A stretch of DNA of 53,871 bases from an uncultured Burkholderiales bacterium. GTDB lineage: Bacteria; Pseudomonadota; Gammaproteobacteria; Burkholderiales; Burkholderiaceae_E. The stretch lies in the NCBI GenBank assembly GCA_902826305.1, contig CADEEH010000014.1, positions 1 to 53,871 of the forward strand, written 5' to 3'. Below, piece after piece: positions 33,678 through 41,490 of the stretch. Each line of letters opens with the position of its first letter. The first letter of the stretch is position 1. The notes beneath the pieces are model-generated. The model was not told the DNA's origin and ran no database searches. It was given only the letters and a program-made list of their open reading frames with translations. Made by a program: the position numbers and the translations under genes.

Positions 33678-35345
33678 ATGGCCCTGTTCGAAGACTGTCC
33701 CGGACACTGGTGGCTCCACGAGAGTGTGTCGGCCGCCGATCTGGGCAACGCACTGAACGAACAGCAGGCGGTGATCACCGACCTGGACACCCATCGGGTC
33801 GGCGGCGAGCGGCGATTCTCGGCGGTCCTGCAACGTCATCCCGGCGTGGTGCACTGGTGGTACTTCGGCCTGTCCGGCGAGGAGGTCGGTTCACGTCTGC
33901 TCGAACACGGGGCGGTGCCGGTCAGTCTCGTCAGCTACCGGGAGAACCGCTCGGTCCGGTTCGCGGTCGTGATGCAGTCGCGGCCGGCGGTTCATTGGTG
34001 GTATTTCGGGCTGAGCGCCGACGATCTCGGCCGCAAGCTCGACGAGCACCAGGCGATGGCGGTCGACATCACCGCCTGCGACATCGGGGGGCAGCTTCGC
34101 TTCGCCGCGATCCTGGTGCCGCGAGGGCAGGCCGGCTTCTGGTGGTACTACGGCCTGACCGAGGCCGAGATCGGTGCACGTGTCGATCACGACGGCGGAC
34201 GGCTGCGTTGTATTCGTGCGTACGACACGGCACAGGGCACCCGCTACGTGATCGGCATCGTGGCCCCGGTCGAACGGGCCTGGTGGTGGTACCACGGGCA
34301 ATCGGGCGACCAGATCCGCGCACGCGCGTGGACCGACGGCGCCTTTCCGTCCACTGTCACCACCCGACACGACGGGGCGGCCGCGCGTCATGCCTGCATC
34401 CTGCTCGCGCAGCCGTGGGCGACGATCGACCCCGGCACTCACGGGGTCGTGCGCGACATGCTGGCGCGTCGCCACCGCAACGGATGGCACGGCTTTTATC
34501 TGCGCCGGATCGGCGGGCCGGTGATGCAGTCGTTCAACGACTCGGTCGTCTTCGATCCCGCCAGTGCGATCAAGGCGCTGGTGCACGCCCATGCGATGCG
34601 GGCCGTGCAGTCCGGGACGCGGATCGGCGGGCAGGCGGTGAGCCTGGCCACGGTGGTCCCGATACCCGCCGGGGTCGGCCCGCTGCCGAACCCGGCGATC
34701 TGTCCGTTCGACGAGATCAACGGTCCGGCCGACACACTGCCGTTGCAACTGGATCTTGCGATGGAATCGATGATGCAGCGGTCGAGGAATGCGTCGACCG
34801 AGGCGATCCGGCAATTCTTCGGTGCGACCGATGTCGCGGCGACCGCGGCGGCGCTCGGCATGGCCGACACCGGTCACGACGGCGCCACCGGTTGCAGCCG
34901 AAACCGGGCGACGCTGGTCGACTTCGGCCGGCTCTACGAGGCCTGCAGCCAGGGGTTCCTCGATGCCACGCATTGGGACCGCTTCCGGCGCCACGCGATG
35001 GGCGAACCGCTGGTCGAAGTGGTCGACGCCTGCCGGCGCATCGCCGCCGTCCGCGGGTTGCCCGCCGGCTTCGCCGAACGGTTCCGCGGCGCGATGCGCG
35101 GCGTCTTCAAGGAGGGCCGGGGTACCGACAGCGTCGAGAAGAAGTCGGTTGCCGGCTACATCGCGTTGCCGTTCTGCGTCGACGGCCGGATCGCGTTGCG
35201 CGAGTACGTCTACGGCGTCTTCATCGACGGTGCCGATCTCGCGGGCATCGACGATTCCTTCAATTTCCACGTGGCCGTGGCGCGGATGCTCGAAGGCGAG
35301 ATCACCGCGGCGGTGGATTCGTTCGCGCAGGGCGCCTGCGGATGA
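33678..35345 (+). CDS. Tandem-repeat serine hydrolase, polyglycine hydrolase-like
   Basis: A 555-residue protein in two parts. Residues 9-250 hold five repeats of about 47 residues, each opening with an aromatic motif: GHWWLHESVS, VHWWYFGLSG, VHWWYFGLSA, GFWWYYGLTE and AWWWYHGQSG. This matches the bacterial tandem repeat domain known from polyglycine hydrolases. Residues 265-555 form a class A beta-lactamase-like domain with SxxK at Ser296-Lys299 (SAIK) and SxN at Ser369-Asn371. In characterised relatives this pairing cuts peptide bonds in glycine-rich protein loops, so a protease or esterase is more likely than antibiotic resistance. No signal peptide is visible from ATG 33678; the region upstream in frame does not supply one. 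It converges with the antiporter operon. Confidence 0.75.
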   Translation: MALFEDCPGHWWLHESVSAADLGNALNEQQAVITDLDTHRVGGERRFSAVLQRHPGVVHWWYFGLSGEEVGSRLLEHGAVPVSLVSYRENRSVRFAVVMQSRPAVHWWYFGLSADDLGRKLDEHQAMAVDITACDIGGQLRFAAILVPRGQAGFWWYYGLTEAEIGARVDHDGGRLRCIRAYDTAQGTRYVIGIVAPVERAWWWYHGQSGDQIRARAWTDGAFPSTVTTRHDGAAARHACILLAQPWATIDPGTHGVVRDMLARRHRNGWHGFYLRRIGGPVMQSFNDSVVFDPASAIKALVHAHAMRAVQSGTRIGGQAVSLATVVPIPAGVGPLPNPAICPFDEINGPADTLPLQLDLAMESMMQRSRNASTEAIRQFFGATDVAATAAALGMADTGHDGATGCSRNRATLVDFGRLYEACSQGFLDATHWDRFRRHAMGEPLVEVVDACRRIAAVRGLPAGFAERFRGAMRGVFKEGRGTDSVEKKSVAGYIALPFCVDGRIALREYVYGVFIDGADLAGIDDSFNFHVAVARMLEGEITAAVDSFAQGACG

Positions 35346-35351
35346 CGGCGG

Positions 35352-35687
35352 TCAGCGCCGAGCCTGCAGCGACGGCGGCAGCGGGTCACCCGCCTGGCGA
35401 CGGCGGAACAGCGCCGCGCGTGCGAGCACCATCGTCGTCACCGGCGCGGTGATCGACAGCACGATGATGATCAGCCACACGTGCAGCGAGACGCCGGGCT
35501 GGCGGGCACTGAAGTGGATGATCGAGGCCAGGGTGACCAGCCAGGCGCCGAGCGTCGAGGCCAGTGCCGGCGCGTGCATGCGCAGGAAGAAGTCCTGCAG
35601 CCGCCACAGACCGGATGCCGCCACCAGCACCAGCACGCCGCTCGCCAGCAGCAGCAGGGCCACGGTGATCTCGACCAGCGGCGGCAT
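35352..35687 (-). CDS. mnhG: Mrp Na+/H+ antiporter subunit G
   Basis: Small membrane subunit (111 residues, three helices) of the multi-subunit cation/proton antiporter. The segment ASGLWRLQDFFLRMHAPALA is the hallmark of MnhG/MrpG (RxPDxxxRxHAxTxA type), followed by LGAWLVTLASIIHF and ITAPVTTMVLARAAL. Last gene of the six-gene operon that reads from 41334 down to 35352; only two bases separate its ATG from the F stop. Confidence 0.93.
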   Translation of the reverse strand: MPPLVEITVALLLLASGVLVLVAASGLWRLQDFFLRMHAPALASTLGAWLVTLASIIHFSARQPGVSLHVWLIIIVLSITAPVTTMVLARAALFRRRQAGDPLPPSLQARR

Positions 35688-35689
35688 GG

Positions 35690-35965
35690 TCAGATCACCT
35701 CGCCGCGCAGCAGGAACTTGGCCAGGGCCACCGAGCCGACGAAACCGAACAGCACCATCAGCAGCGCGCCCTCGAAGTACATCTCGCTGTCGTAGCGGAT
35801 CGCCAGCACCAGCATCACCAGCATCCCGACGACGTAGACGAAATCGAGGGCCAGCACGCGGTCCTGCGCACTCGGGCCGCCGAACACCCGCACCATCGCG
35901 ACCGCGATGGCCAGCGTGTAGAGCCCGAGCGTGGTGAAGATCGCCATCGACAGCATGTCGTTCAT
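35690..35965 (-). CDS. mnhF: Mrp Na+/H+ antiporter subunit F
   Basis: Membrane subunit F, 91 residues with three helices. The sequence AMVRVFGGPSAQDRVLALDF is the typical MnhF/MrpF signature (RxxxGPxxxDRVxAxD), and IRYDSEMYFEGALLMVLFGF the second half. MNDMLSMAIF at 35965 is the start; the E subunit stop overlaps it by four bases (ATGA). Confidence 0.93.
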   Translation of the reverse strand: MNDMLSMAIFTTLGLYTLAIAVAMVRVFGGPSAQDRVLALDFVYVVGMLVMLVLAIRYDSEMYFEGALLMVLFGFVGSVALAKFLLRGEVI

Positions 35966-36450
35966 TCGAATATCTCCTTCAGCGGATGTTCGTAGTCGGC
36001 CTTGAAGTGCGCGATGAAGGCGGCCTCGTCGTCGAGTGCGAACACGTGCACCAGCAGGGCGCTGCGGTCGGGTGCGATTTCCGACCAGACGGTGCCGGGG
36101 ACCACGGCCGCGATCATCGCCAGCGCCGCCAGGCCGTGGGTGTCGTGCAGATCGAGCGGAACGACGACGAACGCACCGCGGGGCGGGTGCGACTTCGCAC
36201 GCCACACGCCGACGGCGACCTGGAGCGCCGATCGCACCACGTCGACACCGACGCGCAGGATCAGCCGCAGCAGCACCCGCCCATGCCGCAGCGGACCGGG
36301 GCGGGGTCGCAGTGGCGCTGCCAGCAGCGGCAGCACGATGGCGGCCGCGATTCCCAGCAGCACCTGGCCGACGTCGATCCCTCGGGACAGCAGCAGCCAG
36401 CCACCGAGCAGCCCCAGCGACAGCCACGGCGAAGGCAGCAGAGTCCTCAT
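35962..36450 (-). CDS. mnhE: Mrp Na+/H+ antiporter subunit E
   Basis: Membrane subunit E, 162 residues. N-terminal hydrophobic hairpin (LLPSPWLSLGLLGGWLLLSR and VLLGIAAAIVLPLLAAPL), then RLILRVGVDVVRSALQVAVG and the soluble part LAMIAAVVPGTVWSEIAPDRS, where PGT is strongly conserved in MnhE. The ATG at 36450 matches the family start and overlaps the D stop by four bases, so these genes are translated in a chain. Confidence 0.92.
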   Translation of the reverse strand: MRTLLPSPWLSLGLLGGWLLLSRGIDVGQVLLGIAAAIVLPLLAAPLRPRPGPLRHGRVLLRLILRVGVDVVRSALQVAVGVWRAKSHPPRGAFVVVPLDLHDTHGLAALAMIAAVVPGTVWSEIAPDRSALLVHVFALDDEAAFIAHFKADYEHPLKEIFE

Positions 36451-38087
36451 CGCATGGCTCCGCGAAGCGGCACGACCGGCTGCGCGCCCATCACCGCGTC
36501 GATGTAGCGCTGCGGCGTGTGCAGCGACTCGGCGGCAGCGTCGGCATAGACCAGCACGGACTCCGCCCGCAGCACCATCACCATCGTGGCGACCAGCAGC
36601 CCGGCGATCGGCAGCGTCTCGATCACGCGCAGCCGCGGCGCCGGGCGGTCGTGGGCGACCCAGAAGTGGCGGATGCCCACCCGCATCAGCGCGATCGCGC
36701 CGAACAGCCCGGAGACGATCAGCAGCGTGAACAGCGTCCAGGCGGCCGGCGTGGCCAGCTCGAGCAGCGCCGTCAACATCGCCAGCTTGGCGACGAAACC
36801 CGACAGCGGCGGCAGGCCCGCCGTCACCAGGGCCGAGATCGTGAACGTGATGCCGAGGAAGGCCAGTGCGGCGGGGATCACACGGCCGAACAGCGCCTCC
36901 TCGTCGTCGTCCAGGTTCGTGCCCGGTGACGGCTCGACCTCGGGGAAGGCCGGCGGCGCGTCGGTGCCGTCGTCGATCTCGCGCGGTCCGACCTCGACCT
37001 GCCGTGACCGCTCGAGCAGCTCCACCAGCAGGAACAACGCACAGCCCGCCAACGTGGAACTGGCCAGGTAGAACAGTGCACCGCCGCCGAGCGCCGGTGA
37101 GCCGAAACCGATCGTCGCGATCACGGTGCCCGAGGAGTTGATGACGCTGCTGGCCGCCAGGCGCGCCATCTGCTGGGAGGCGAGCATGCCGATCGCGCCG
37201 AAGGCCAGTGTCGACAGTCCACCCCAGACCAGCACATCGCCGCCGAAGCCCGCCGAAGCGCCGGCATCGGCCGGGAAACACAGCGTCCACAGGCGCAGCA
37301 CCGCGTACACGCCGACCTTGGTCAGGATCGCGAACACCGCGGCCGCCGGCGCACTGGCTGCCGCATACGCCGGCGGCAGCCAGAAGTTCAGCGGCCACAC
37401 GGCGGCCTTGATCAGGAAGGCGATCCCGAGCAGCGCCGCCCCCGCGTGCAGCAAGCCGCGGTCACTCGCCGGCACGTCGGCCAGTTTGCGTGCGATGTCG
37501 GCCATGTTCAGCGTGCCGGTGACCCCGTAGAGCACGGCCACCCCGATCAGGAACAGCAGCGAAGCGAACAGATTGATGGCGATGTAGTGCAGACCGGCAC
37601 GCACCTTGTCGCTGCCCCCGCCATGCAGCAGCAATCCGTAGCTGGCCGCCAGCATCACTTCGAAGAAGACGAAGAGATTGAACAGGTCGGCGGTCAGGAA
37701 CGCGCCGCACAGCCCCATCAGCTGGAGCTGGAACAGTACGTGGAAATACACTCCCGCGTGTTGCCAACGTGCCAGCGAATACAACAGGCCGGCCAGGCCG
37801 ACGCAACTGGTCAGCAGCACCATCAGCGCCGACAGCCGGTCGGCGACCAGCACGATGCCGTAGGGCACCGGCCAATTCCCCGGCAGATAGATGCCCAGCG
37901 CCGCCGGGTCGTTGCGGTCGGCCACGCCGATCAGCAGCACGATCGCCAGCACCAGTCCGATCGCGGTGGATACACAATTGAGTGCCGCCTTGAGCCCGCG
38001 CCGCCGCTCGCCCAGCAGCAGCATCAGCGCGGCGGTGGCCAGCGGCAGCAGCACGGGCGCGACCAGCAGGTGATCGGTGATGTTCAC
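36447..38087 (-). CDS. mnhD: Mrp Na+/H+ antiporter subunit D
   Basis: Large membrane subunit related to respiratory complex I subunits NuoM/NuoN, 546 residues and about 14 helices. The proton-channel family is shown by LFNLFVFFEVMLAASYGLLL, with the key Glu in FFEV, by LIKAAVWPLNFWLPPAYAAA (conserved Lys) and by ASAPAAAVFAILTKVGVYAV (second Lys). A cytoplasmic acidic loop of about 60 residues around positions 360-400 (REIDDGTDAPPAFPEVEPSP) is longer than in many homologs. Overlaps C by four bases. Confidence 0.94.
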   Translation of the reverse strand: MNITDHLLVAPVLLPLATAALMLLLGERRRGLKAALNCVSTAIGLVLAIVLLIGVADRNDPAALGIYLPGNWPVPYGIVLVADRLSALMVLLTSCVGLAGLLYSLARWQHAGVYFHVLFQLQLMGLCGAFLTADLFNLFVFFEVMLAASYGLLLHGGGSDKVRAGLHYIAINLFASLLFLIGVAVLYGVTGTLNMADIARKLADVPASDRGLLHAGAALLGIAFLIKAAVWPLNFWLPPAYAAASAPAAAVFAILTKVGVYAVLRLWTLCFPADAGASAGFGGDVLVWGGLSTLAFGAIGMLASQQMARLAASSVINSSGTVIATIGFGSPALGGGALFYLASSTLAGCALFLLVELLERSRQVEVGPREIDDGTDAPPAFPEVEPSPGTNLDDDEEALFGRVIPAALAFLGITFTISALVTAGLPPLSGFVAKLAMLTALLELATPAAWTLFTLLIVSGLFGAIALMRVGIRHFWVAHDRPAPRLRVIETLPIAGLLVATMVMVLRAESVLVYADAAAESLHTPQRYIDAVMGAQPVVPLRGAMR

Positions 38088-38428
38088 GGCCGCTCCTCGC
38101 GGCCGTCGACATGGTCACCGCCGGACAGGCCGCGCAGCGCCAGCAGCACGACCAGGAACAGCGCGGTCGTCGCGAAGCCGATCACGATCGCGGTCAGCAC
38201 CAGTGCCTGCGGCAACGGATCGGTGTAGTTCAGCAGGTCCGGGGCCACGCCGGGCCGGACGATCGGTTCCTGGTCGACCGACAGGCTGCCGACGCTGAAG
38301 ATGAACAGGTTGATCGCATACGACAGCAGCGACAGCCCGATCAGCACCTGGAACGTCCGTGGCCGCAGGATCAGCCATACACCGGCACTGGCCAGCACGC
38401 CGATCGCCAGCGAGACGACGATCTCCAT
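38084..38428 (-). CDS. mnhC: Mrp Na+/H+ antiporter subunit C
   Basis: Membrane subunit C, homolog of NuoK, 114 residues with three helices: VVSLAIGVLASAGVWLIL, FQVLIGLSLLSYAINLFIF and LPQALVLTAIVIGFATTALF. The last, PLPQALVLTAIVIG, is the strict MnhC signature. Its ATG at 38428 shares one base with the A/B stop (TGATG), again indicating coupled translation. Confidence 0.94.
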   Translation of the reverse strand: MEIVVSLAIGVLASAGVWLILRPRTFQVLIGLSLLSYAINLFIFSVGSLSVDQEPIVRPGVAPDLLNYTDPLPQALVLTAIVIGFATTALFLVVLLALRGLSGGDHVDGREERP

Positions 38429-41334
38429 CAGGTCGTCTCCTCGTCCGCCGGCGCGAAGTCCCGCCGTCGGGTACGCAGCGACTGGTGGGCGATCGCGGTG
38501 AGCAGCAGCAGCGTCGAGCCGACGACCACCGCGAACACACCGACGTCGAACAGTGCCGCGGTCGGCAGGTGCACCTCGCCGACCAGCGGCCAGTTCACGT
38601 GTGCGGTGTGGGTGGTCAGGAACGGATACCCGAGTGTCAGCGAGCCCAGTCCGGTGGCCAGTGCGACCAGCAGGCCGACCGCGATCCATCGCGGTGGCCG
38701 CAGGCGCATCCTCGATTCGACCCAGCGCGTGCCGCTGACCATGTATTGGGCGATGAAGGCGATCGCCACCACCAGTCCGGCGACGAAGCCGCCGCCGGGC
38801 TCGTTGTGGCCGCGCAGGAACAGGTGCAGCGCGAACAACCCGGTCACCGGCAGCAGCAGCCGCACCAGCGCCGCCGGCACCTCGAGGTACGGCGGCAGGC
38901 GGTCGTCCCGGTCACCGTCCGGATCGATCAGGTCGGCACCGCCCGTCTCCTCCTGCGCGCGCTGCTGATGTGTCGGCTCGACCGTCTCGCGCGCGGGGCG
39001 GAAGCGACGCAACAGCGCGAACACCGTGAGCCCGACGATGCCCAGCACGGTGATCTCCCCCAGCGTGTCGAACGCACGGAAGTCGACCAGCATCACGTTG
39101 ACGACGTTCGTGCCGCCACCCTCGGGCAATGCCTTCGCGATGAAGAAGGGCGAGATCGACATCGGTGCCTGCCGTGTCAGCAGCGAGTACGACAGCGCCG
39201 CCAGGCCGACGCCGCTCAGCACCGAGAGCACCAGGTCGCGTCGACGTCGCCACCAGACGCGCCGTGCCAGGCGTGGGTCGTCTTCCTCGCGGCGCTTGGG
39301 CATCCAGCGCAGCCCGAGCAGGAACAGGACGGTGGTCACCACCTCGACCGCGAGCTGCGTCAGTGCGAGGTCCGGCGCGGAGAACCAGGCGAACGTGATG
39401 CACACCGCCAGGCCGACGACACTCAGCATCGTCAGCGCCGCGAGCCGATGGTATTTGGCCTGGCTGGCCGCGCCGATCGCGCAGGCCGAAGCGACCATCC
39501 ACAGCAGCACGAACGCCGGGGTCGCCGGCACCCGCTCGCGATCACCCCAGGTGAGCGGCACGATCAGCGCCGAACCCAGGCCGGCGAGCCCGGCGATCAG
39601 CACCATCACGAACAACTGCGGCTGCAGCCGGCGCGTGCCGAGTGATCGCGCCAGGTAGCGCGCGGCGTGGGTGGCGCGGGCCAGCAGCTGCTCGAACAGC
39701 CGCTTGCCGTCGAGTTGCTCCACCAGCGGCGTGCCGCGACCGCGCCGTTCCTTGAAACGCCTCGCGAAACGCAGATACACGAGCAGGCCACCGACGGTGG
39801 CGATCAGGCTCATCAGCAGGGGCGCGTTGACGCCATGCCAGACCGCCAGGCTGTACTCCGGCAACGTGCCGCCGACCACCGGCCGTGCGGCGGTGGCCAG
39901 CAGCGAGCCGACCGACCAGGCCGGCAGGACACCGACGACGACGCAGGCCAGCACCAGCAGTTCCACCGGCACCCGCATCCAGGGCACGGGCTCGTGCGGC
40001 TGGCGCGGGCAGGCGGTCGGCGGCGGACCGAAGAACACGTCGTGGCCGAAGCGCAGCGAATACACGACCGCGAACAGCCCCGCCAGCGTCGCCGCCGCCG
40101 GCAGGCCGTATTCGATGCCCGGGTGGGCGCTGATGTACACCGTCTCCGCGAAGAACATCTCCTTGGACAGGAAGCCGTTCAGCAGCGGCACGCCAGCCAT
40201 CGCCGCGCAGGCGACGATCGCCAGCGTGCCGGTGATTGGCATCGCCCGGTACAGCCCGTCGAGCCGGCGCATGTCGCGGGTGCCGGTCTCGTGGTCGATT
40301 ATGCCCACCGACATGAACAGCGACGCCTTGAAGGTGGCGTGATTCATCATGTGGAAGACCGCAGCCACCGCCGCGAGCGGGCTGTTCAGCCCGAGCAGCA
40401 GCGTGATCAGGCCCAGGTGGCTGATCGTCGAATACGCCAGCAGCGCCTTCAGGTCGTTCTGGAACATCGCGATGTAGCTGCCGAGCAGCAGTGTCATCAG
40501 GCCGGCGCCGCCGACCAGCCAGAACCACATGTCGGTCCCCGACAGGACCGGCCACAGTCGCGCCAGCAGGAAGACACCGGCCTTGACCATCGTCGCCGAG
40601 TGCAGGTAGGCCGACACCGGCGTCGGCGCCGCCATCGCATGCGGCAGCCAGAAGTGGAACGGGAACTGCGCACTCTTGGTCAACGCACCCAGCAGCACCA
40701 GGCACAGCATCACCGGGTACAGCGGATGGGCACGCACCGTGTCGCCGGCGCGCAGCACGGTCTGCAACTCGAAGCTGCCGACGATGTGGCCGAGCATCAG
40801 CACGCCGGCCAGCAGTGCCAGCCCGCCGGTGGCGGTGACCGTGAACGCCATCCGGGCGCCCCGGCGCGCGTCCCTGCGATGGGTCCAATAACCGATCAGC
40901 AGGAACGAGAAGATGCTGGTCAGTTCCCAGAAGACGACGAGCTGCACCAGGTTGCCCGAGACCACGACACCGAGCATTGCGCCCATGAAACCGAGCAGCA
41001 GAGAGTGGAAGCGCGCGGCCGGATCATCGCGTGACAGGTAGTAGCGGGCATAGACGATCACCAGCAGGCCCATGCCGCTGACCAGCATCGCGAACATCCA
41101 CGCGAAGCCGTCCAGCCGCACGACGACATCGATGCCCAGGCTCGGCAGCCAGGCCAGGCGTTCGGTCACCACGGTGCCGGCACTGATCTCCGGGTAAAGC
41201 AGCGCCAGCGGCACTGCGACCCCGAGGGCGATGGTCGCGGACCACAGTGATTCGATGTTGCGCGCGTTCGTCGGCAACAGCGCGGCGACCGCGCTGCCGA
41301 TGAAGGGCAACAGGAGGAGGAACAGGAGGGACAT
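38428..41334 (-). CDS. mnhA: Mrp Na+/H+ antiporter fused subunits A and B
   Basis: Largest antiporter subunit, 968 residues. The first 500 or so are the NuoL-like channel part, with WELTSIFSFLLIGYW (key Glu), LTKSAQFPFHFWLPHAMAAP (key Lys) and HSATMVKAGVFLLAR. After further helices (MnhA C-terminal part, with APDLALTQLAVEVVTTVLFL) comes a domain like MnhB, marked by LFLRGHNEPGGGFVAGLVVA and the helices to the end. In organisms with seven genes, B is separate; here A and B are one protein, as in the six-gene group 2 Mrp operons. Role: Na+ or K+ export and pH homeostasis at the inner membrane. Confidence 0.94.
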   Translation of the reverse strand: MSLLFLLLLPFIGSAVAALLPTNARNIESLWSATIALGVAVPLALLYPEISAGTVVTERLAWLPSLGIDVVVRLDGFAWMFAMLVSGMGLLVIVYARYYLSRDDPAARFHSLLLGFMGAMLGVVVSGNLVQLVVFWELTSIFSFLLIGYWTHRRDARRGARMAFTVTATGGLALLAGVLMLGHIVGSFELQTVLRAGDTVRAHPLYPVMLCLVLLGALTKSAQFPFHFWLPHAMAAPTPVSAYLHSATMVKAGVFLLARLWPVLSGTDMWFWLVGGAGLMTLLLGSYIAMFQNDLKALLAYSTISHLGLITLLLGLNSPLAAVAAVFHMMNHATFKASLFMSVGIIDHETGTRDMRRLDGLYRAMPITGTLAIVACAAMAGVPLLNGFLSKEMFFAETVYISAHPGIEYGLPAAATLAGLFAVVYSLRFGHDVFFGPPPTACPRQPHEPVPWMRVPVELLVLACVVVGVLPAWSVGSLLATAARPVVGGTLPEYSLAVWHGVNAPLLMSLIATVGGLLVYLRFARRFKERRGRGTPLVEQLDGKRLFEQLLARATHAARYLARSLGTRRLQPQLFVMVLIAGLAGLGSALIVPLTWGDRERVPATPAFVLLWMVASACAIGAASQAKYHRLAALTMLSVVGLAVCITFAWFSAPDLALTQLAVEVVTTVLFLLGLRWMPKRREEDDPRLARRVWWRRRRDLVLSVLSGVGLAALSYSLLTRQAPMSISPFFIAKALPEGGGTNVVNVMLVDFRAFDTLGEITVLGIVGLTVFALLRRFRPARETVEPTHQQRAQEETGGADLIDPDGDRDDRLPPYLEVPAALVRLLLPVTGLFALHLFLRGHNEPGGGFVAGLVVAIAFIAQYMVSGTRWVESRMRLRPPRWIAVGLLVALATGLGSLTLGYPFLTTHTAHVNWPLVGEVHLPTAALFDVGVFAVVVGSTLLLLTAIAHQSLRTRRRDFAPADEETT

Positions 41335-41460
41335 GGCCGCCCGAGTGTACTTTCCGGCGGCGCGATGGGCGCTGAATGCCGTACCGGGCGGACCGGAACG
41401 GTGAAGGTCCTTCGGACGATGCAGCGGGTGATCGGATCAACGCATCGGATACAAGCCGAC

Positions 41461-41479
41461 ACTCGCGGTCAGCGCGAGT
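41461..41479 (-). terminator. Hairpin after lipoprotein copy 2
   Basis: A 7-bp perfect stem (41461-41467 with 41473-41479, ACTCGCG/CGCGAGT) with a 5-base loop lies 11 bases after the stop of the lipoprotein gene on the minus strand. No T run follows; possible terminator or 3' stabiliser. Confidence 0.4.
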
Positions 41480-41490
41480 CCATCACGGCG

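Noticed and set aside
33678-35345. Antibiotic-resistance beta-lactamase
   Set aside because: The SxxK and SxN motifs are shared, but five WWY tandem repeats and lack of a visible export signal fit polyglycine hydrolase-like proteins better.
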